Source: Candidatus Acidulodesulfobacterium acidiphilum (GTDB lineage Bacteria; SZUA-79; Acidulodesulfobacterales; Acidulodesulfobacteraceae). Taken from it: a stretch of 64,000 bases of DNA. Made by a program: the position numbers and the translations under genes. The notes beneath the pieces are model-generated. The model worked only from the letters and a program-made list of their open reading frames with translations, searched no databases and had not been told where the DNA came from. Positions 8,861 to 18,906 of this stretch are shown piece by piece (positions within the stretch are counted from its first letter, which is position 1; each line of letters starts with the position of its first letter). The stretch spans positions 22,387 to 86,386 of the forward strand of contig SHMQ01000009.1 in the NCBI GenBank assembly GCA_008534395.1, in the 5' to 3' direction.

Positions 8861-10837
8861 CTATTCCATCTGTTTTAAAAGAAGATTTTTATAAATTCCG
8901 TCCAATTTTATTAAATCCTCATGGCTTCCGCTTTCGGCTATTTCGCCTTTTTCGAGGACATAAATCGTATCTGCATGTTTTACGGTGGATAGCCTATGGG
9001 CGATTATAAGGACTATTTTATTTCTGCACAAACCGCCATATAGTCTGCCATGCGAATCTGCTTTACCTGAACCTGATATTTGATTTATTGTTCCTTCGTC
9101 TGCGTTTGAGGTTTTGTTAACAGCTTCTCCGATGCCATCTTCTTCGTATCCGAACAGCGCCCGCTGGATTTTCTTTTCCGATTCTCCGTCCAAAGAAGAA
9201 GTAGCTTCATCAAGTATAAGTATGGGTGCGTCCTTTAGAAACGCCCTGGCGATTAAAATTCTTTGCTTTTCTCCGCCGGAAAGCCTTAATCCCGCTTCAT
9301 CTACTATCGTGTCGTATCCCTGGGGAAGATTTTTAATAAATTCGTCCGCAAATGCCAACTTTGCGGAGTTTACTATTTCTTCCATACTTTTGCCGCTCGT
9401 TCCGTATTCTATATTAAATTTTACGGTTTCGTTAAAAAGAACGACGTTCTGGGAAACGTAAGATATGGAATCCCTTAAATCTTTTAAATTAAACTCTTTT
9501 ATGTTTATTCCGTTAATGTCGATTTCGCCGGAAGACGGTTCGTAAAAACGCGGAATAAGCATCGATATCGTACTTTTGCCGGCTCCCGAAAAACCCACTA
9601 CGGCGGCTATCTCGCCTTTATTGATTTTTATGTTTATATTTTTAAGGTCGAAATGCTCGTCGCACGCTTTTCCTCTTTCTTCGTTTGAGCCGCCGGAAAT
9701 ATCGTTTTTTATATTATCTTTGGCATTATTTTTATCATTATCTACGTTATTGACTGTATCGCCTTGTCCGCCGCAAAAGTCGTAACCGAAATATAGATTT
9801 TTTATTTCAAGGATGTTTATATCTTTTGGAACTGGCTTATTTCCTCCGGTTTCCTCCTGCTTTTCGTCTAATATGCCGAATATTCTGGTGCCGGCGGCTA
9901 TGCCTTCCTGAAGGCTGTTGTTAAGCCTCGACAAACTCTTTACCGGCTCGTAAAGAAGGAGGATAGCAGTTAAAAAAGAAAAGAAATTGCCCGGCGTATA
10001 TCCGAATTTTATAACCTGAAGTCCGCCTATAAATATTATAACGGCAACCGAAATTCCGCCTATAAGTTCTACGAACGGCACTGTAAGCCCCCTTATTTTC
10101 GTCATCCTCATAAAAAATCTGTAAAGATTGTCGGAGAGCTTTTTAAATCTCTTTATTTCAAAATCTTCCATATTATAGGCTTTCACCATTCGCAAACCTG
10201 AAATGGTTTCGTCTAAAAACTTCGTTATGTTTCCCATTTCGTTCTGCGTATCGGTGCTTGTCCTGCGCGCTTTTTTTCCCAGAAGCGTTACCGGAAATAT
10301 TACTAACGGAAACAAAATCAAAACGGCTATGGCAAGATAAAAATCCATATAGAATACGACGATTAAAAGAACTATCATAGTAAGAATATCTTTCATAACG
10401 GCGCTGACGGTGTCCGATACCGTTCTTTGAATGATATTTATATCGTAGGTTATTCTTGCGATAAGTACGCCCGTAGGTATTTTATTTAGCTTTGAAACAG
10501 GCAGTTTTACTATTACCGAATAAACTTCGTCCCTGAGCGACCTTATTATATTCTGCCCTACCGACCCCGTATAGTAAAACTCGGCATAGTAAAAAACATT
10601 TTTTACTAAAAAGATTAATATTACGAGCAAGGGTATAAGTATAAGTTCGGTATAGCTTTTAGTAATAAATATATTATTAATAAGCGGTTTTACTATATAA
10701 GCAAGCGCTCCGGTAAGAGCGGAAACTATAGCCATGCTTATTACCGCCATAATAAGCTTTTTCTTATAAGGCAGGATGTAAGGAATAAGTCTTTTTAAAA
10801 CCGATAAATCCTTTTTCATATTTTTTTTATTAAACAT
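8861..10837 (-). CDS. msbA: Lipid A flippase, MsbA-type ABC exporter
   Basis: ATP-driven flippase moving lipid A-core across the inner membrane, working as a homodimer. Residues about 15-320 are the six-helix transmembrane domain; the nucleotide-binding domain follows with Walker A GFSGAGKST, signature LSGGEKQR, Walker B ILILDEATSSLD and the H-loop His614. 658 residues against about 580: two polar inserts sit in the NBD, one of about 40 residues (D/N/K-rich) before Walker A and one of about 35 between Walker B and the H-loop. Both avoid the catalytic motifs. Its place between lpxB and waaA supports the lipid A assignment over a generic drug exporter. Confidence 0.92.
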   Translation of the reverse strand: MFNKKNMKKDLSVLKRLIPYILPYKKKLIMAVISMAIVSALTGALAYIVKPLINNIFITKSYTELILIPLLVILIFLVKNVFYYAEFYYTGSVGQNIIRSLRDEVYSVIVKLPVSKLNKIPTGVLIARITYDINIIQRTVSDTVSAVMKDILTMIVLLIVVFYMDFYLAIAVLILFPLVIFPVTLLGKKARRTSTDTQNEMGNITKFLDETISGLRMVKAYNMEDFEIKRFKKLSDNLYRFFMRMTKIRGLTVPFVELIGGISVAVIIFIGGLQVIKFGYTPGNFFSFLTAILLLYEPVKSLSRLNNSLQEGIAAGTRIFGILDEKQEETGGNKPVPKDINILEIKNLYFGYDFCGGQGDTVNNVDNDKNNAKDNIKNDISGGSNEERGKACDEHFDLKNINIKINKGEIAAVVGFSGAGKSTISMLIPRFYEPSSGEIDINGINIKEFNLKDLRDSISYVSQNVVLFNETVKFNIEYGTSGKSMEEIVNSAKLAFADEFIKNLPQGYDTIVDEAGLRLSGGEKQRILIARAFLKDAPILILDEATSSLDGESEKKIQRALFGYEEDGIGEAVNKTSNADEGTINQISGSGKADSHGRLYGGLCRNKIVLIIAHRLSTVKHADTIYVLEKGEIAESGSHEDLIKLDGIYKNLLLKQME

Positions 10838-10854
10838 TTTAATTTTACAGGAAA

Positions 10855-12057
10855 TTATCCTATTATTCCTATTATTTTATCATAAATTATGCCTGCCGAC
10901 GCATCAAAAGGATCGACGCCGGCATCTTCTAATGTAGAAACTACGGAGGATATTTTTTTTAGCGCATTTTCTCTGTACTCTTCGTCTTTTAAAAATTTAT
11001 CGGCTTCCTTAAAAACGTTTTCGGGGTTAAACTTAAATTCTATCAGTTCGGGAGCAACCTCTTCTCCCGCAAGTATGTTTATGAGTCCTGCATATTTTAT
11101 TCTCACTAATATTTTAGCAAGAATATAGGTTAAATAGTTTAAATAATAAAATATTATTACGGGCTTGCCGTAAAAACAGGCTTCTAAGGAAGCGGTGCCG
11201 CTTGCAGTTATTATTAAATCGCTCGAAGACAGGGCAAAACCTATTGAATCGGTAAATATATACATATCTTTTTTTAAGGCTGGACTGTTTTCTACCGCAT
11301 CTTTAAAATAGGAAAAATCAATCCCTTTTCTGAACGGAAAGATAAAGAAAGCTTCTTTATAAGCCGATTTTATCCGTAAAACGGAATCGATTATCCTTTG
11401 CGAGTGATATTTAAGTTCGGTTTTCCTTGAGCCGGGCAGAAAAGATATAATCGGATATTTTCCGTTCAAGAGTTTTTGCATTTCGGCATCTTCGGATAAA
11501 TTTGCAGACAAAACGTCTTTTTTGTTTAAGATATATAAAGGGTTGCCGAAATAATAAGACTCTATGCCCTCTTTTTTATAAATATCCTTCTCGAAAGGAA
11601 AAATAGTTATAACGAATTTTATATATTTTTTAATAAATTTTATTCTGCCGTAACGGGATGCCCATATTTTAGGAGGTATAAAATAAACTGCGGGGATTTT
11701 AAGCTTATTTGCCAATTTTGCGATTTTAAAATTAAAGGAGGGAAAATCGACGAGAATAATTGCATCTGGTTTGTTAGACTCTATCCATAAATATAAATTT
11801 TTTAACACTTTTTTTATCGTTTTTAACTTTAAAAGCACTTCGGTGAAACCCATAACCGATAATTCTTTAATATCGGCTATCAACTCGGCGCCGGCGCCGG
11901 CGCTGTTTTTTCCGCCCATTGCGTAAATATCGACGGATATGCCATCATCGTCAAGTTTCTTAATCTTTTCAATCTTTTTAAGCGACGATATTAGTCCGCC
12001 GGCAAAAACGTCGCCGGAGGGTTCGCCCGAAACTACTAGTATTTTATGTATTTGCAT
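10855..12057 (-). CDS. lpxB: Lipid-A-disaccharide synthase
   Basis: Glycosyltransferase (GT19) joining UDP-diacylglucosamine and lipid X to the lipid A disaccharide, at the inner face of the membrane. Visible: VSGEPSGDVFAGGL at residues 9-22, FIPPKIWASRYGR, SFLPGSRKTEL and TASGTASLEACFYGKPVI. 400 residues, close to normal. Lies between lpxI and msbA with 17 nt to the latter. Confidence 0.96.
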   Translation of the reverse strand: MQIHKILVVSGEPSGDVFAGGLISSLKKIEKIKKLDDDGISVDIYAMGGKNSAGAGAELIADIKELSVMGFTEVLLKLKTIKKVLKNLYLWIESNKPDAIILVDFPSFNFKIAKLANKLKIPAVYFIPPKIWASRYGRIKFIKKYIKFVITIFPFEKDIYKKEGIESYYFGNPLYILNKKDVLSANLSEDAEMQKLLNGKYPIISFLPGSRKTELKYHSQRIIDSVLRIKSAYKEAFFIFPFRKGIDFSYFKDAVENSPALKKDMYIFTDSIGFALSSSDLIITASGTASLEACFYGKPVIIFYYLNYLTYILAKILVRIKYAGLINILAGEEVAPELIEFKFNPENVFKEADKFLKDEEYRENALKKISSVVSTLEDAGVDPFDASAGIIYDKIIGIIG

Positions 12058-12135
12058 GATATTTGTTTATAACTGCAACCTTTAATTATGAACTATATAA
12101 GGATTAACATATATTGCGGGGTTAAAAACGACGGC

Positions 12136-12939
12136 TTAAAAAATATATACGGCGATATCTTCGGAATCGGCCTTCTTAATAAATTCATCTTTCCTGATGA
12201 CTATAGTATTGCGTTCAAAAGCAAGGCAAGTCGCGTTTACCGAAATTATCGATTCTAAAGTATCGAGTCCTACTGCCGGAATGTCGAATCTTAAATCCTG
12301 GTTTGGCTTATTAACTTTTACGACTACGGCGCCCCCGTTTGCAAGTTTTCCGCCCCTTATTATCGCTTCGTCCGTGCCTTCTATGGCTTCGAGAGCCATT
12401 ACCGATTTATCTTTAACTACCGCCGTCTGCCCAATATCCGCCCCTGCAATCAGCATTGCCGCGTTTTTTCCGAACTCTATATCTTCTTTTTCTTTTTTAT
12501 TGGGCGGCCTCTTAGATGCGGCTCCAGACGGCAAAAAAACTGAAGAGATATATTTCGTCTGAGGAACTATGGTTATTCCTTCCTTTTCCAAAAATTTGCA
12601 AATAGCATTAAGTATGGTGTCGTCTTTTTTGTCTTTAAGGGACAAGAAAAGGGTTATTGCCTTGATATCAGGTTTGACTTTTTTAAACATAAGGGTTTTT
12701 CTGACTTTACCGGCCATTATAACTTCGCTGACGTTTTCGGATTTAAAAAAATTAACTAATTTGCCGAGCTGTCCGACGCTGACGTAAATAATCTTGTCGG
12801 CGCGATATGCAAGTGATTTGTCGGCTTCTTCTTCGATTGCGCAAACCTTCACCGAATAACCAGCCGATTTTAATTCGTCGATGTATATTAGCGGAAACTC
12901 GCCGTAACCTGCGATTATACCTATATTTTTATTTTCCAT
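12136..12939 (-). CDS. lpxI: UDP-2,3-diacylglucosamine pyrophosphatase, LpxI type
   Basis: Hydrolyses UDP-2,3-diacylglucosamine to lipid X and UMP. Belongs to the LpxI (DUF1009) family that replaces LpxH in many alpha- and deltaproteobacteria. Signatures: IGIIAGYGEFPLI at the start, VIMAGKVRK near residue 95, and the C-terminal DIGQTAVVKDKSVMALEAIE with EGTDEAI. 267 residues, family length. Its position between lpxA and lpxB is the diagnostic context. 20 nt downstream of lpxA. Confidence 0.94.
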   Translation of the reverse strand: MENKNIGIIAGYGEFPLIYIDELKSAGYSVKVCAIEEEADKSLAYRADKIIYVSVGQLGKLVNFFKSENVSEVIMAGKVRKTLMFKKVKPDIKAITLFLSLKDKKDDTILNAICKFLEKEGITIVPQTKYISSVFLPSGAASKRPPNKKEKEDIEFGKNAAMLIAGADIGQTAVVKDKSVMALEAIEGTDEAIIRGGKLANGGAVVVKVNKPNQDLRFDIPAVGLDTLESIISVNATCLAFERNTIVIRKDEFIKKADSEDIAVYIF

Positions 12940-12958
12940 ATTTTAAAACTTCCGCTAT

Positions 12959-13729
12959 TTATCTGGTAATACCTCTTCTGGAATCGGATATAAACGAAGT
13001 GAATTTTTTTATTTTTTCGGTTTTTCCTATTTCCTGCTCTATTCTTTCTATAGCAATTTTAACCGTAGCTTTCGACCTATAAACAATTTTATATGCATTT
13101 TTTATCTGTTCTATCTCTTCTTTGGTAAAGCCTCTTCTTTCCAATCCTATTCTGTTAATTCCGTAAATTTTTGCCCTGTCGCCGGAAGCAACGAGATAAG
13201 GAGGAATATCCTGTACGACCATGGAACCGCCCGCTATAAGAACGGATTCGCCTATGCGGACGAACTGATGAATTGCGCAAAGACCGCCTAGTATCGCATA
13301 ATCCTGAATTTCTATATGTCCTGCAAGGGTAGCGTTATTCGCAAAAATATTCCTGTTGCCTATAGTACAGTCGTGAGCTATATGCACGTGCATCATGAAA
13401 AGATTACCTTCGCCCACTACTGTAACTCCGTTGCCGGTTACGGTGCCGGGATTCATAGTTACGTATTCTCTTATTATATTGTTATCGCCTATAATAAGTT
13501 TAGTATTTTCGCCTTTATACTTAAGGTCTTGCGGAACCGAACCTATAGAAGCGAATTGAAATATTTTATTTCCGTCGCCGATCGTAGTGTTGCCTTCTAT
13601 AACGACGTGCGGCGCAATTTGATTATTTTTGCCGATTTTCACGCCGCTTTTTATAATAGTATAGGGTCCGACTTCGGTCGATTCGTCTATTATGGCTCCT
13701 GGATAAATTATTGCAGTTTTATCTATCAT
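12959..13729 (-). CDS. lpxA: UDP-N-acetylglucosamine acyltransferase
   Basis: First step of lipid A synthesis: O-acylates UDP-GlcNAc with a 3-hydroxyacyl-ACP. Left-handed beta-helix of hexapeptide repeats (residues 1-185) with the HVHIAHDCTIGN catalytic segment; His119 matches the catalytic His125 of E. coli. A helical C-terminal cap follows (GLERRGFTKEEI). 256 residues. It is separated from fabZ by about 120 bp that contain a palindromic repeat (13783-13843), so a hairpin lies within the operon here. Confidence 0.97.
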   Translation of the reverse strand: MIDKTAIIYPGAIIDESTEVGPYTIIKSGVKIGKNNQIAPHVVIEGNTTIGDGNKIFQFASIGSVPQDLKYKGENTKLIIGDNNIIREYVTMNPGTVTGNGVTVVGEGNLFMMHVHIAHDCTIGNRNIFANNATLAGHIEIQDYAILGGLCAIHQFVRIGESVLIAGGSMVVQDIPPYLVASGDRAKIYGINRIGLERRGFTKEEIEQIKNAYKIVYRSKATVKIAIERIEQEIGKTEKIKKFTSFISDSRRGITR

Positions 13730-13782
13730 ATTTTAATTTCGTATTCCATTTTTATTTTTTTATTGTTTCTATTTAATATCGG

Positions 13783-13843
13783 GGACAGAATTGAATTCTG
13801 TCCTGATACATTTTGCGTTAGTGTCCGAATTGAATTCCTGCAC
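13783..13843. repeat. GAATTGAATTC palindrome pair (family B)
   Basis: Two palindromic units in the fabZ-lpxA spacer. 13783-13803 is a perfect 10+1+10 palindrome with arm GGACAGAATT; a second, imperfect unit (GTGTCCGAATT arm) has its centre 39 bp away. Same core and near the same period as the tandem arrays near 22.6 kb and 51.5 kb. Confidence 0.75.
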
Positions 13844-13848
13844 TACAT

Positions 13849-14331
13849 TTATTTCGGCATAAATGTTGCCATTAGTTCTGCTTCGGCGCAGATATTTCCT
13901 TCTACTTCGGCTTTGCCTGAAAAAACCCACACGAACTGTTTTCTTTTAATAAGTTCGACTTTTAAATACACCGAGTAACCGGGTAATATAGGTTTTCTGA
14001 ATCTGGCCTTATCTATTCCCATAAAATAAGTTAATTTGTTTCTTAAATCGTCATTTTCTTCCGTTTTATAAGCTAAAATGCCGCCCGCCTGAGCAAGAGC
14101 CTCTAATATTAATACTCCTGGCATAACCGGATAACCCGGAAAATGCCCCTGAAAAAAAGGTTCGTTTATAGTAGTATTTTTAACGGCGATAATAGATTTG
14201 CCTTTTTCTAACGATACGACTTTATCTATCATAAGAAAAGGATATCTGTGCGGTAAAAGATTTAAAATTTCTCCTATGCCTATTATTTCGCCGTCTTTCA
14301 AAACGCTTTTCTTTTCTTCTTTTTTTTCCAT
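13849..14331 (-). CDS. fabZ: 3-hydroxyacyl-ACP dehydratase FabZ
   Basis: Dehydrates 3-hydroxyacyl-ACP in fatty acid elongation; it competes with LpxA and LpxD for substrate and is usually encoded with them. Hot-dog fold with LLPHRYPFLMIDKV (catalytic His) and GHFPGYPVMPGVLILEALAQ (catalytic Glu). 160 residues, with about 15 charged residues ahead of the core, so the start may be slightly too far upstream. 6 nt separate it from lpxD. Confidence 0.97.
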   Translation of the reverse strand: MEKKEEKKSVLKDGEIIGIGEILNLLPHRYPFLMIDKVVSLEKGKSIIAVKNTTINEPFFQGHFPGYPVMPGVLILEALAQAGGILAYKTEENDDLRNKLTYFMGIDKARFRKPILPGYSVYLKVELIKRKQFVWVFSGKAEVEGNICAEAELMATFMPK

Positions 14332-14337
14332 TTTTTT

Positions 14338-15390
14338 TCAATCCTTAGTTTTTGAAATTTCCTTTAATTTCTTATATAATTCCGGAAGTTTCTTAAAAAG
14401 CACTACCGAGTTGCGCCATTCTTTTATAGGAAAAGCGGGCGAACCGGATAAAATCTCGCCGTCTTTTATATTGCCCGATATTCCCGACTGAGCCGCTATC
14501 ATAACGTTGTTTCCGACTTCGATATGTCCGGCTATACCGACCTGTCCGCCTATAGTAACGTTATCGCCGATTTCAGTACTGCCCGCAATTCCTGTTTGAG
14601 CCGCTATAACGCAATTTTTACCTATTATTACGTTGTGGGCAACCTGAACTAAATTATCTATTTTTGTTCCCGCTCCGATTTTGGTAAAATCTACTGCGCC
14701 TCTGTCTATAGTTGTATTAGCGCCTATTTCTACATTGTCCTCAAGCTCTGCATATCCAGTATGGATTATCTTAACGTAACCGGATTTGCCTCGTGCAAAA
14801 CCAAAGCCGTCGCTGCCTATAACGGCTCCTGCATGTATTATACAGTTATTGCCTATTTTAGAATCGTCATAAATCGTAACGTTGGGGTATATTAGGACGT
14901 TATTGCCAATATTTACTTTATTTCCGATATTTACGTTAGACATTATCCTGCAATTATCCCCTATAGAGCTGCCTTCGCCTATATAAACTCCTGGATAAAT
15001 TACGGTATTTTCACCCTTTTTTGATGTTGCTCCTATATAATATCTATTTTGGAAGTTTTTCCTGATATCATTGTAATCTATTTTATTTTTTTCGTCGATA
15101 AAATTTTTAAAAATTTGCGTAGCTTGTGCAAAAGAAAGGTATGAATTTTTGGAATCTAAAATTATAAACTTAACTTTGGAAGGTAATTCACTTTTTAGAG
15201 ACTCATAATCCATAATAACAGCGCAAGCTTTGGTATCAATGAGCTGCTTTAAATATTTATGTCCGGCGGCAAAAGAGATTTCGTTCTCTTTTGCCGCTTT
15301 AAGCGAACCTATTCCTGAAACGTCTATATCGTTGATATCACCTATAACTTTGTTAAAAGATAAAGAAGATATTAAATCTTTTAAAAGCAT
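14338..15390 (-). CDS. lpxD: UDP-3-O-acylglucosamine N-acyltransferase
   Basis: Third step of lipid A synthesis, adding the N-linked hydroxyacyl chain. N-terminal uridine-binding domain (residues 1-100), then a long left-handed beta-helix from about residue 115 ([16 protein letters not shown] and many more repeats) with the catalytic histidine in [12 protein letters not shown], and a C-terminal helix ([20 protein letters not shown]). 350 residues. Follows skp by about 55 bp. Confidence 0.97.
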   Translation of the reverse strand: MLLKDLISSLSFNKVIGDINDIDVSGIGSLKAAKENEISFAAGHKYLKQLIDTKACAVIMDYESLKSELPSKVKFIILDSKNSYLSFAQATQIFKNFIDEKNKIDYNDIRKNFQNRYYIGATSKKGENTVIYPGVYIGEGSSIGDNCRIMSNVNIGNKVNIGNNVLIYPNVTIYDDSKIGNNCIIHAGAVIGSDGFGFARGKSGYVKIIHTGYAELEDNVEIGANTTIDRGAVDFTKIGAGTKIDNLVQVAHNVIIGKNCVIAAQTGIAGSTEIGDNVTIGGQVGIAGHIEVGNNVMIAAQSGISGNIKDGEILSGSPAFPIKEWRNSVVLFKKLPELYKKLKEISKTKD

Positions 15391-15444
15391 AAATATAAAT
15401 AAATATTATAAATTTCTGAAAATTAGTTAAGATTTTATTTTTAT

Positions 15445-15972
15445 TTATTTTGCATTTATCTGCCGTAAAACTTGATTGGTTATATCTATTGAATTAGCTC
15501 TGTAAACTACGCTTGGTCTGTCTATGACTAAAATATATCCTTCTTTTTTTGCAATAGAGTTAATAATCGACGTGGCTTTATTGACTATTCCCTTTAGCAA
15601 TTCAAATCTTTTTTCGGACATAACGCCCCGAATATGTTTTTCCTGAGCGGAATAGTTTGATATATCCGTTTCAAATTCTCTGGTTTTTTTTGTTTTTTCC
15701 GCGGCGGACATTATAGAACCGTTATTTTTTAAATCAGCCTGAATTGCCGCAATTTTTTTTCTCATGGCAAGAAGCCTTCTGCTATATTTGGAAGCTAACG
15801 CTTTTAATTCACTGTTTGCAGCTTTTCCTTGGTTGGACATTGCAATAACTTTCTGCATATTAACGACTGCAATGCTTGAACCTGCCGCATTTGCTTTGAC
15901 TGAGCCAAAAATGATAGTTGCCGCTAACATTAAAAAAACTGCTAAACTTAAATTGAAAATAATTTTTTTCAT
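15445..15972 (-). CDS. skp: Periplasmic chaperone, Skp/OmpH family
   Basis: Holdase for unfolded outer-membrane proteins on their way to BamA. Signal peptide at residues 1-29 (ends SVKANA-AG), then IAVVNMQKVI, a long charged coiled coil (about 55-135) and the closing VIDRPSVVYRANSIDITNQV segment typical of the family. 175 residues. Lies between bamA and lpxD, its usual place. Confidence 0.93.
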   Translation of the reverse strand: MKKIIFNLSLAVFLMLAATIIFGSVKANAAGSSIAVVNMQKVIAMSNQGKAANSELKALASKYSRRLLAMRKKIAAIQADLKNNGSIMSAAEKTKKTREFETDISNYSAQEKHIRGVMSEKRFELLKGIVNKATSIINSIAKKEGYILVIDRPSVVYRANSIDITNQVLRQINAK

Positions 15973-16024
15973 AAAAAATCTCCTTATTTATATTTAATTT
16001 TATATTTGCTGCCTTTTCTCATTT

Positions 16025-18769
16025 CTAAATACCAGGAAGGCCTTCTCCAAGACTAAACTGTATTCTTGTAGAATTATTACCGTTAATGGGCGACCCAAGT
16101 ATCTTGCCGTAAGTGATAGTAATGGGTCCAAACGGAGAATACCAGTTAAAACCAATACCTGCCGCCTGAACTAAACTTATAGGAAAGACTGGCTCGCTTT
16201 GCAGCCAAGCATTACCTGCATTCCACCACAAAAATCCGTAAAATTTCATCCGTTTTAGAATAGGTATAAAATATTTTGCCTGAACGGTAAACATTTTAGT
16301 GCCGCCGACTAAATTTCCGTCTTCCGACGGACCTACCGAGTCATACATAAAGCCCAAAAGAGGATAATTGTTCATTATGCCGCCGACAAAAAACCGTTGG
16401 TATATAGGAAGAGGGTAAGAAGAGTTAGTTCCCGTTATATAGCCCAACTGAGCCCCTTGCATAAAAGAAGTTCCCCACCACAACGGAATGTAATGATTAG
16501 CCTGAATTACGTATTTAACGAAATCGTCGTTTCCGCCTATAGGAGGTCCGGCATAACTTACTCTAAAACTGTCCATATCGCCTGCCGTGGGTACTATAGG
16601 ATTATTTAACGTATTATAAACCGTCGTCAAAGAAACTTCGCTTGTAGTAACCTTCCCCTGCGGTAAAATATTTGTAAGACCCTGTATGATAACGGAATTA
16701 TCCTGCTCTAACAAGTACCTAAAATATTCCGTCAATACGTTGCCGTATAAAGGATAACCGAAAGTTACCGAACCGCCGACCGAACGGTATGCAAACTCGT
16801 AATACAGAGAGTTAAACGTATCGTACAAAGAAAGGCTTGCCGACAACGGTCTTGCGAAAATATACGTAAGATACGGCTGAAGTACATTAAAACTGTACGA
16901 CTGATAAGGACCGCCCGCCTGAACGTTAATAGATGCGGAAATTCCGGTTCCGAACAGGTTGGATTCCGATATAGACGATATAGCCATAAAAGACGTAGCC
17001 GAACTGTAGCCGCCCCCTATGGTAAATTTACCGGTACTCTGTTCTTTTACATGCACTTTGACGTTTAATATATTCCTGCCCGGCACTTTTTCCGTAGTTA
17101 TGGTAACATGCTTGAAATACATCAAGTTTTTTAAATTCTGCCTAGATATTTTTATTAGCTTAGGATTGTATTTCTCGCCGGGAAAAAGCACGAGCGCCCT
17201 TAAAATAACGTAACTGTATGTAATATCGTTTCCGGTAATAGTAATCTTACCGAATTTGGCGATTTTACCTTTGTGAACTATCAAAGATACCAATACCGAG
17301 CTGGTCTTGCGTTTTATCTTAATAGACGGCTGTACGTTTGCAAAAGCATAACCCTTATAGGTAAAGTATTTAGTTATGCTTAAAATTTCTTTTTCTATAT
17401 TTTTCCTGTTAAATATCGACCCCGGCTTTGTTATTATAAGTTTTTGCACGGCCTGATATTCTTTGGAATTTTTCTTGGTTCCTTTTATCGTAAGATTAAC
17501 TTTAGATACCCTGAATTGAGGTCCCTGCACTATCCTTATGATAATAGTTACGTATTTTTTATCTTTTGAAAATATAAACAGAGGTTTTTTTACGCTGACT
17601 TCAATATATCCGTGATTATAATAAAAACTTAAAAGTTTAATAATCTGCGTATTTAATCTCGCTTTTTTAAATTTTCCCGCCCCCGTTATCCATGTAAGAA
17701 GGTTAACCGTCTTAATGCCCATAACCGATGCAAGCTTTCCGGAAGTAAACGATGTATTACCTCTGAATTCAACTTTGTTAACCATTACCGGCTGATTTTG
17801 TTTTATTGCAAAATCAACGGATACGTAGTTTCCCGGAAGAATTTTCTTCTTCACTTTTACTTTAGCGTTATAATAGCCTTCGGCAGAATATACAAATTTT
17901 AATATTTTTAACGCTTTATCGATTTCATACGAACTGTATGGTCTTTCCGGTTTTACGTTTATAATTTTTTTAATTTTTTTAACGCTTACGGAACCGTTCC
18001 CCGTGTATTTTATAGACTTTATAAGAGGTCTTTCCGATACTATAAAGGTTATTATAAGCTGATTTCCATGAGGCTTAACGTTGACTAAAACATTTTTAAA
18101 ATATCCGGTTTTATAAAGTTTTTTTACGCTGTCGTTAATTTTTTTAATAGAATATTCCCCGCCTTTATTAACTTCAATGCGATTCATTATAAAACCTTTA
18201 CCTACTCTAACATTTCCTTTGACTCTTACGGCATATATAATTTTATTAAAAACAGTCTTTTTGATAGTCTTATTTTTTTCAATATTGCCGAATATAAAAT
18301 TAGATACTTTTAATGACAACAAATTGACGTCTTTATCGAACTGCATTGTACCGCTACCGGATAAATTAACGGTTTTAGACTTATAAACATTCGATACGTC
18401 TATAAACATAGCATGGACGGTAAAATTAGAACCGAATCTCGAAATACTTCCCGTTATAATGTAGTTTGAATGATAAACTATGCCGAGCTTTTTTATCCGG
18501 ACTAAGTTTATTTTTTTATCGTAGTTAAAGTAAGGTTTAGTTTTTAATTTAGTATAAGCAAAAACAAAATAAGGCTTTCCTGAATTTAAATATTTTTTAA
18601 AACTTTCGGCAAAAGATTTTTTTATGGATGTTAATGAGGGGGAGCCTTTCTGATAAAAAAAACCCGTCCAGACGTTTTTATTGTTCAGTGCCGCATAAGC
18701 GTTAATAGAATTTAAAATTAAAACGCCGGCTATAATAATTCCTAAAAATACTTGCTTAAAAAATTTCAT
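16025..18769 (-). CDS. bamA: Outer membrane assembly factor BamA with N-terminal extra domain
   Basis: Central beta-barrel of the BAM complex, inserting outer-membrane proteins. Signal peptide residues 1-27. Residues about 35-165 form a domain ahead of the POTRAs; the stretch YIITGSISRFGSNFTVHAMF resembles TolB-N/CsgG-like periplasmic folds. Five POTRA repeats follow (about 175-560; e.g. NRIEVNKGGEYSIKKI), then the Omp85 barrel (about 575-914) with YQRFFVGG (loop 6 region) and GIGFNWYSPFGPITITYG. 914 residues, longer than E. coli BamA (810) because of the extra domain. The chain ends six residues past the last strand (FSLGEGLPGI) rather than with an aromatic. Upstream lolD is separated by repeats. 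Confidence 0.95.
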   Translation of the reverse strand: MKFFKQVFLGIIIAGVLILNSINAYAALNNKNVWTGFFYQKGSPSLTSIKKSFAESFKKYLNSGKPYFVFAYTKLKTKPYFNYDKKINLVRIKKLGIVYHSNYIITGSISRFGSNFTVHAMFIDVSNVYKSKTVNLSGSGTMQFDKDVNLLSLKVSNFIFGNIEKNKTIKKTVFNKIIYAVRVKGNVRVGKGFIMNRIEVNKGGEYSIKKINDSVKKLYKTGYFKNVLVNVKPHGNQLIITFIVSERPLIKSIKYTGNGSVSVKKIKKIINVKPERPYSSYEIDKALKILKFVYSAEGYYNAKVKVKKKILPGNYVSVDFAIKQNQPVMVNKVEFRGNTSFTSGKLASVMGIKTVNLLTWITGAGKFKKARLNTQIIKLLSFYYNHGYIEVSVKKPLFIFSKDKKYVTIIIRIVQGPQFRVSKVNLTIKGTKKNSKEYQAVQKLIITKPGSIFNRKNIEKEILSITKYFTYKGYAFANVQPSIKIKRKTSSVLVSLIVHKGKIAKFGKITITGNDITYSYVILRALVLFPGEKYNPKLIKISRQNLKNLMYFKHVTITTEKVPGRNILNVKVHVKEQSTGKFTIGGGYSSATSFMAISSISESNLFGTGISASINVQAGGPYQSYSFNVLQPYLTYIFARPLSASLSLYDTFNSLYYEFAYRSVGGSVTFGYPLYGNVLTEYFRYLLEQDNSVIIQGLTNILPQGKVTTSEVSLTTVYNTLNNPIVPTAGDMDSFRVSYAGPPIGGNDDFVKYVIQANHYIPLWWGTSFMQGAQLGYITGTNSSYPLPIYQRFFVGGIMNNYPLLGFMYDSVGPSEDGNLVGGTKMFTVQAKYFIPILKRMKFYGFLWWNAGNAWLQSEPVFPISLVQAAGIGFNWYSPFGPITITYGKILGSPINGNNSTRIQFSLGEGLPGI

Positions 18770-18806
18770 TTTAATAAACTATCAAATATTAGAATTTATG
18801 TCAATT

Positions 18807-18895
18807 GAAAAAGGTGTCAGATTAATTTTGCGCATCATCTTTTATCTTTAATTATTTTTTTTCGTATACGCAAAATAAAATCTGACACCTTTTTC
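18807..18895. repeat. ~89-bp GGTGTCAGATT inverted repeat (family A, copy 1)
   Basis: Long imperfect hairpin. The left arm GAAAAAGGTGTCAGATT with ATTTTGCG pairs with CGCAAAAT...AATCTGACACCTTTTTC on the right. Because each end reads CACCTTTTTC on its own strand, it can act as a two-way Rho-independent terminator between bamA and lolD. Five copies occur in this window. Confidence 0.85.
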
Positions 18896-18906
18896 CAAAT
18901 TGGAAA

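Noticed and set aside
12197-12562. 121-residue frame on plus
   Set aside because: Antisense to lpxI, no start signal, no motif.
13316-13978. 220-residue frame on plus
   Set aside because: Antisense to lpxA and the fabZ end, aromatic-rich composition of a shadow frame, no family features.
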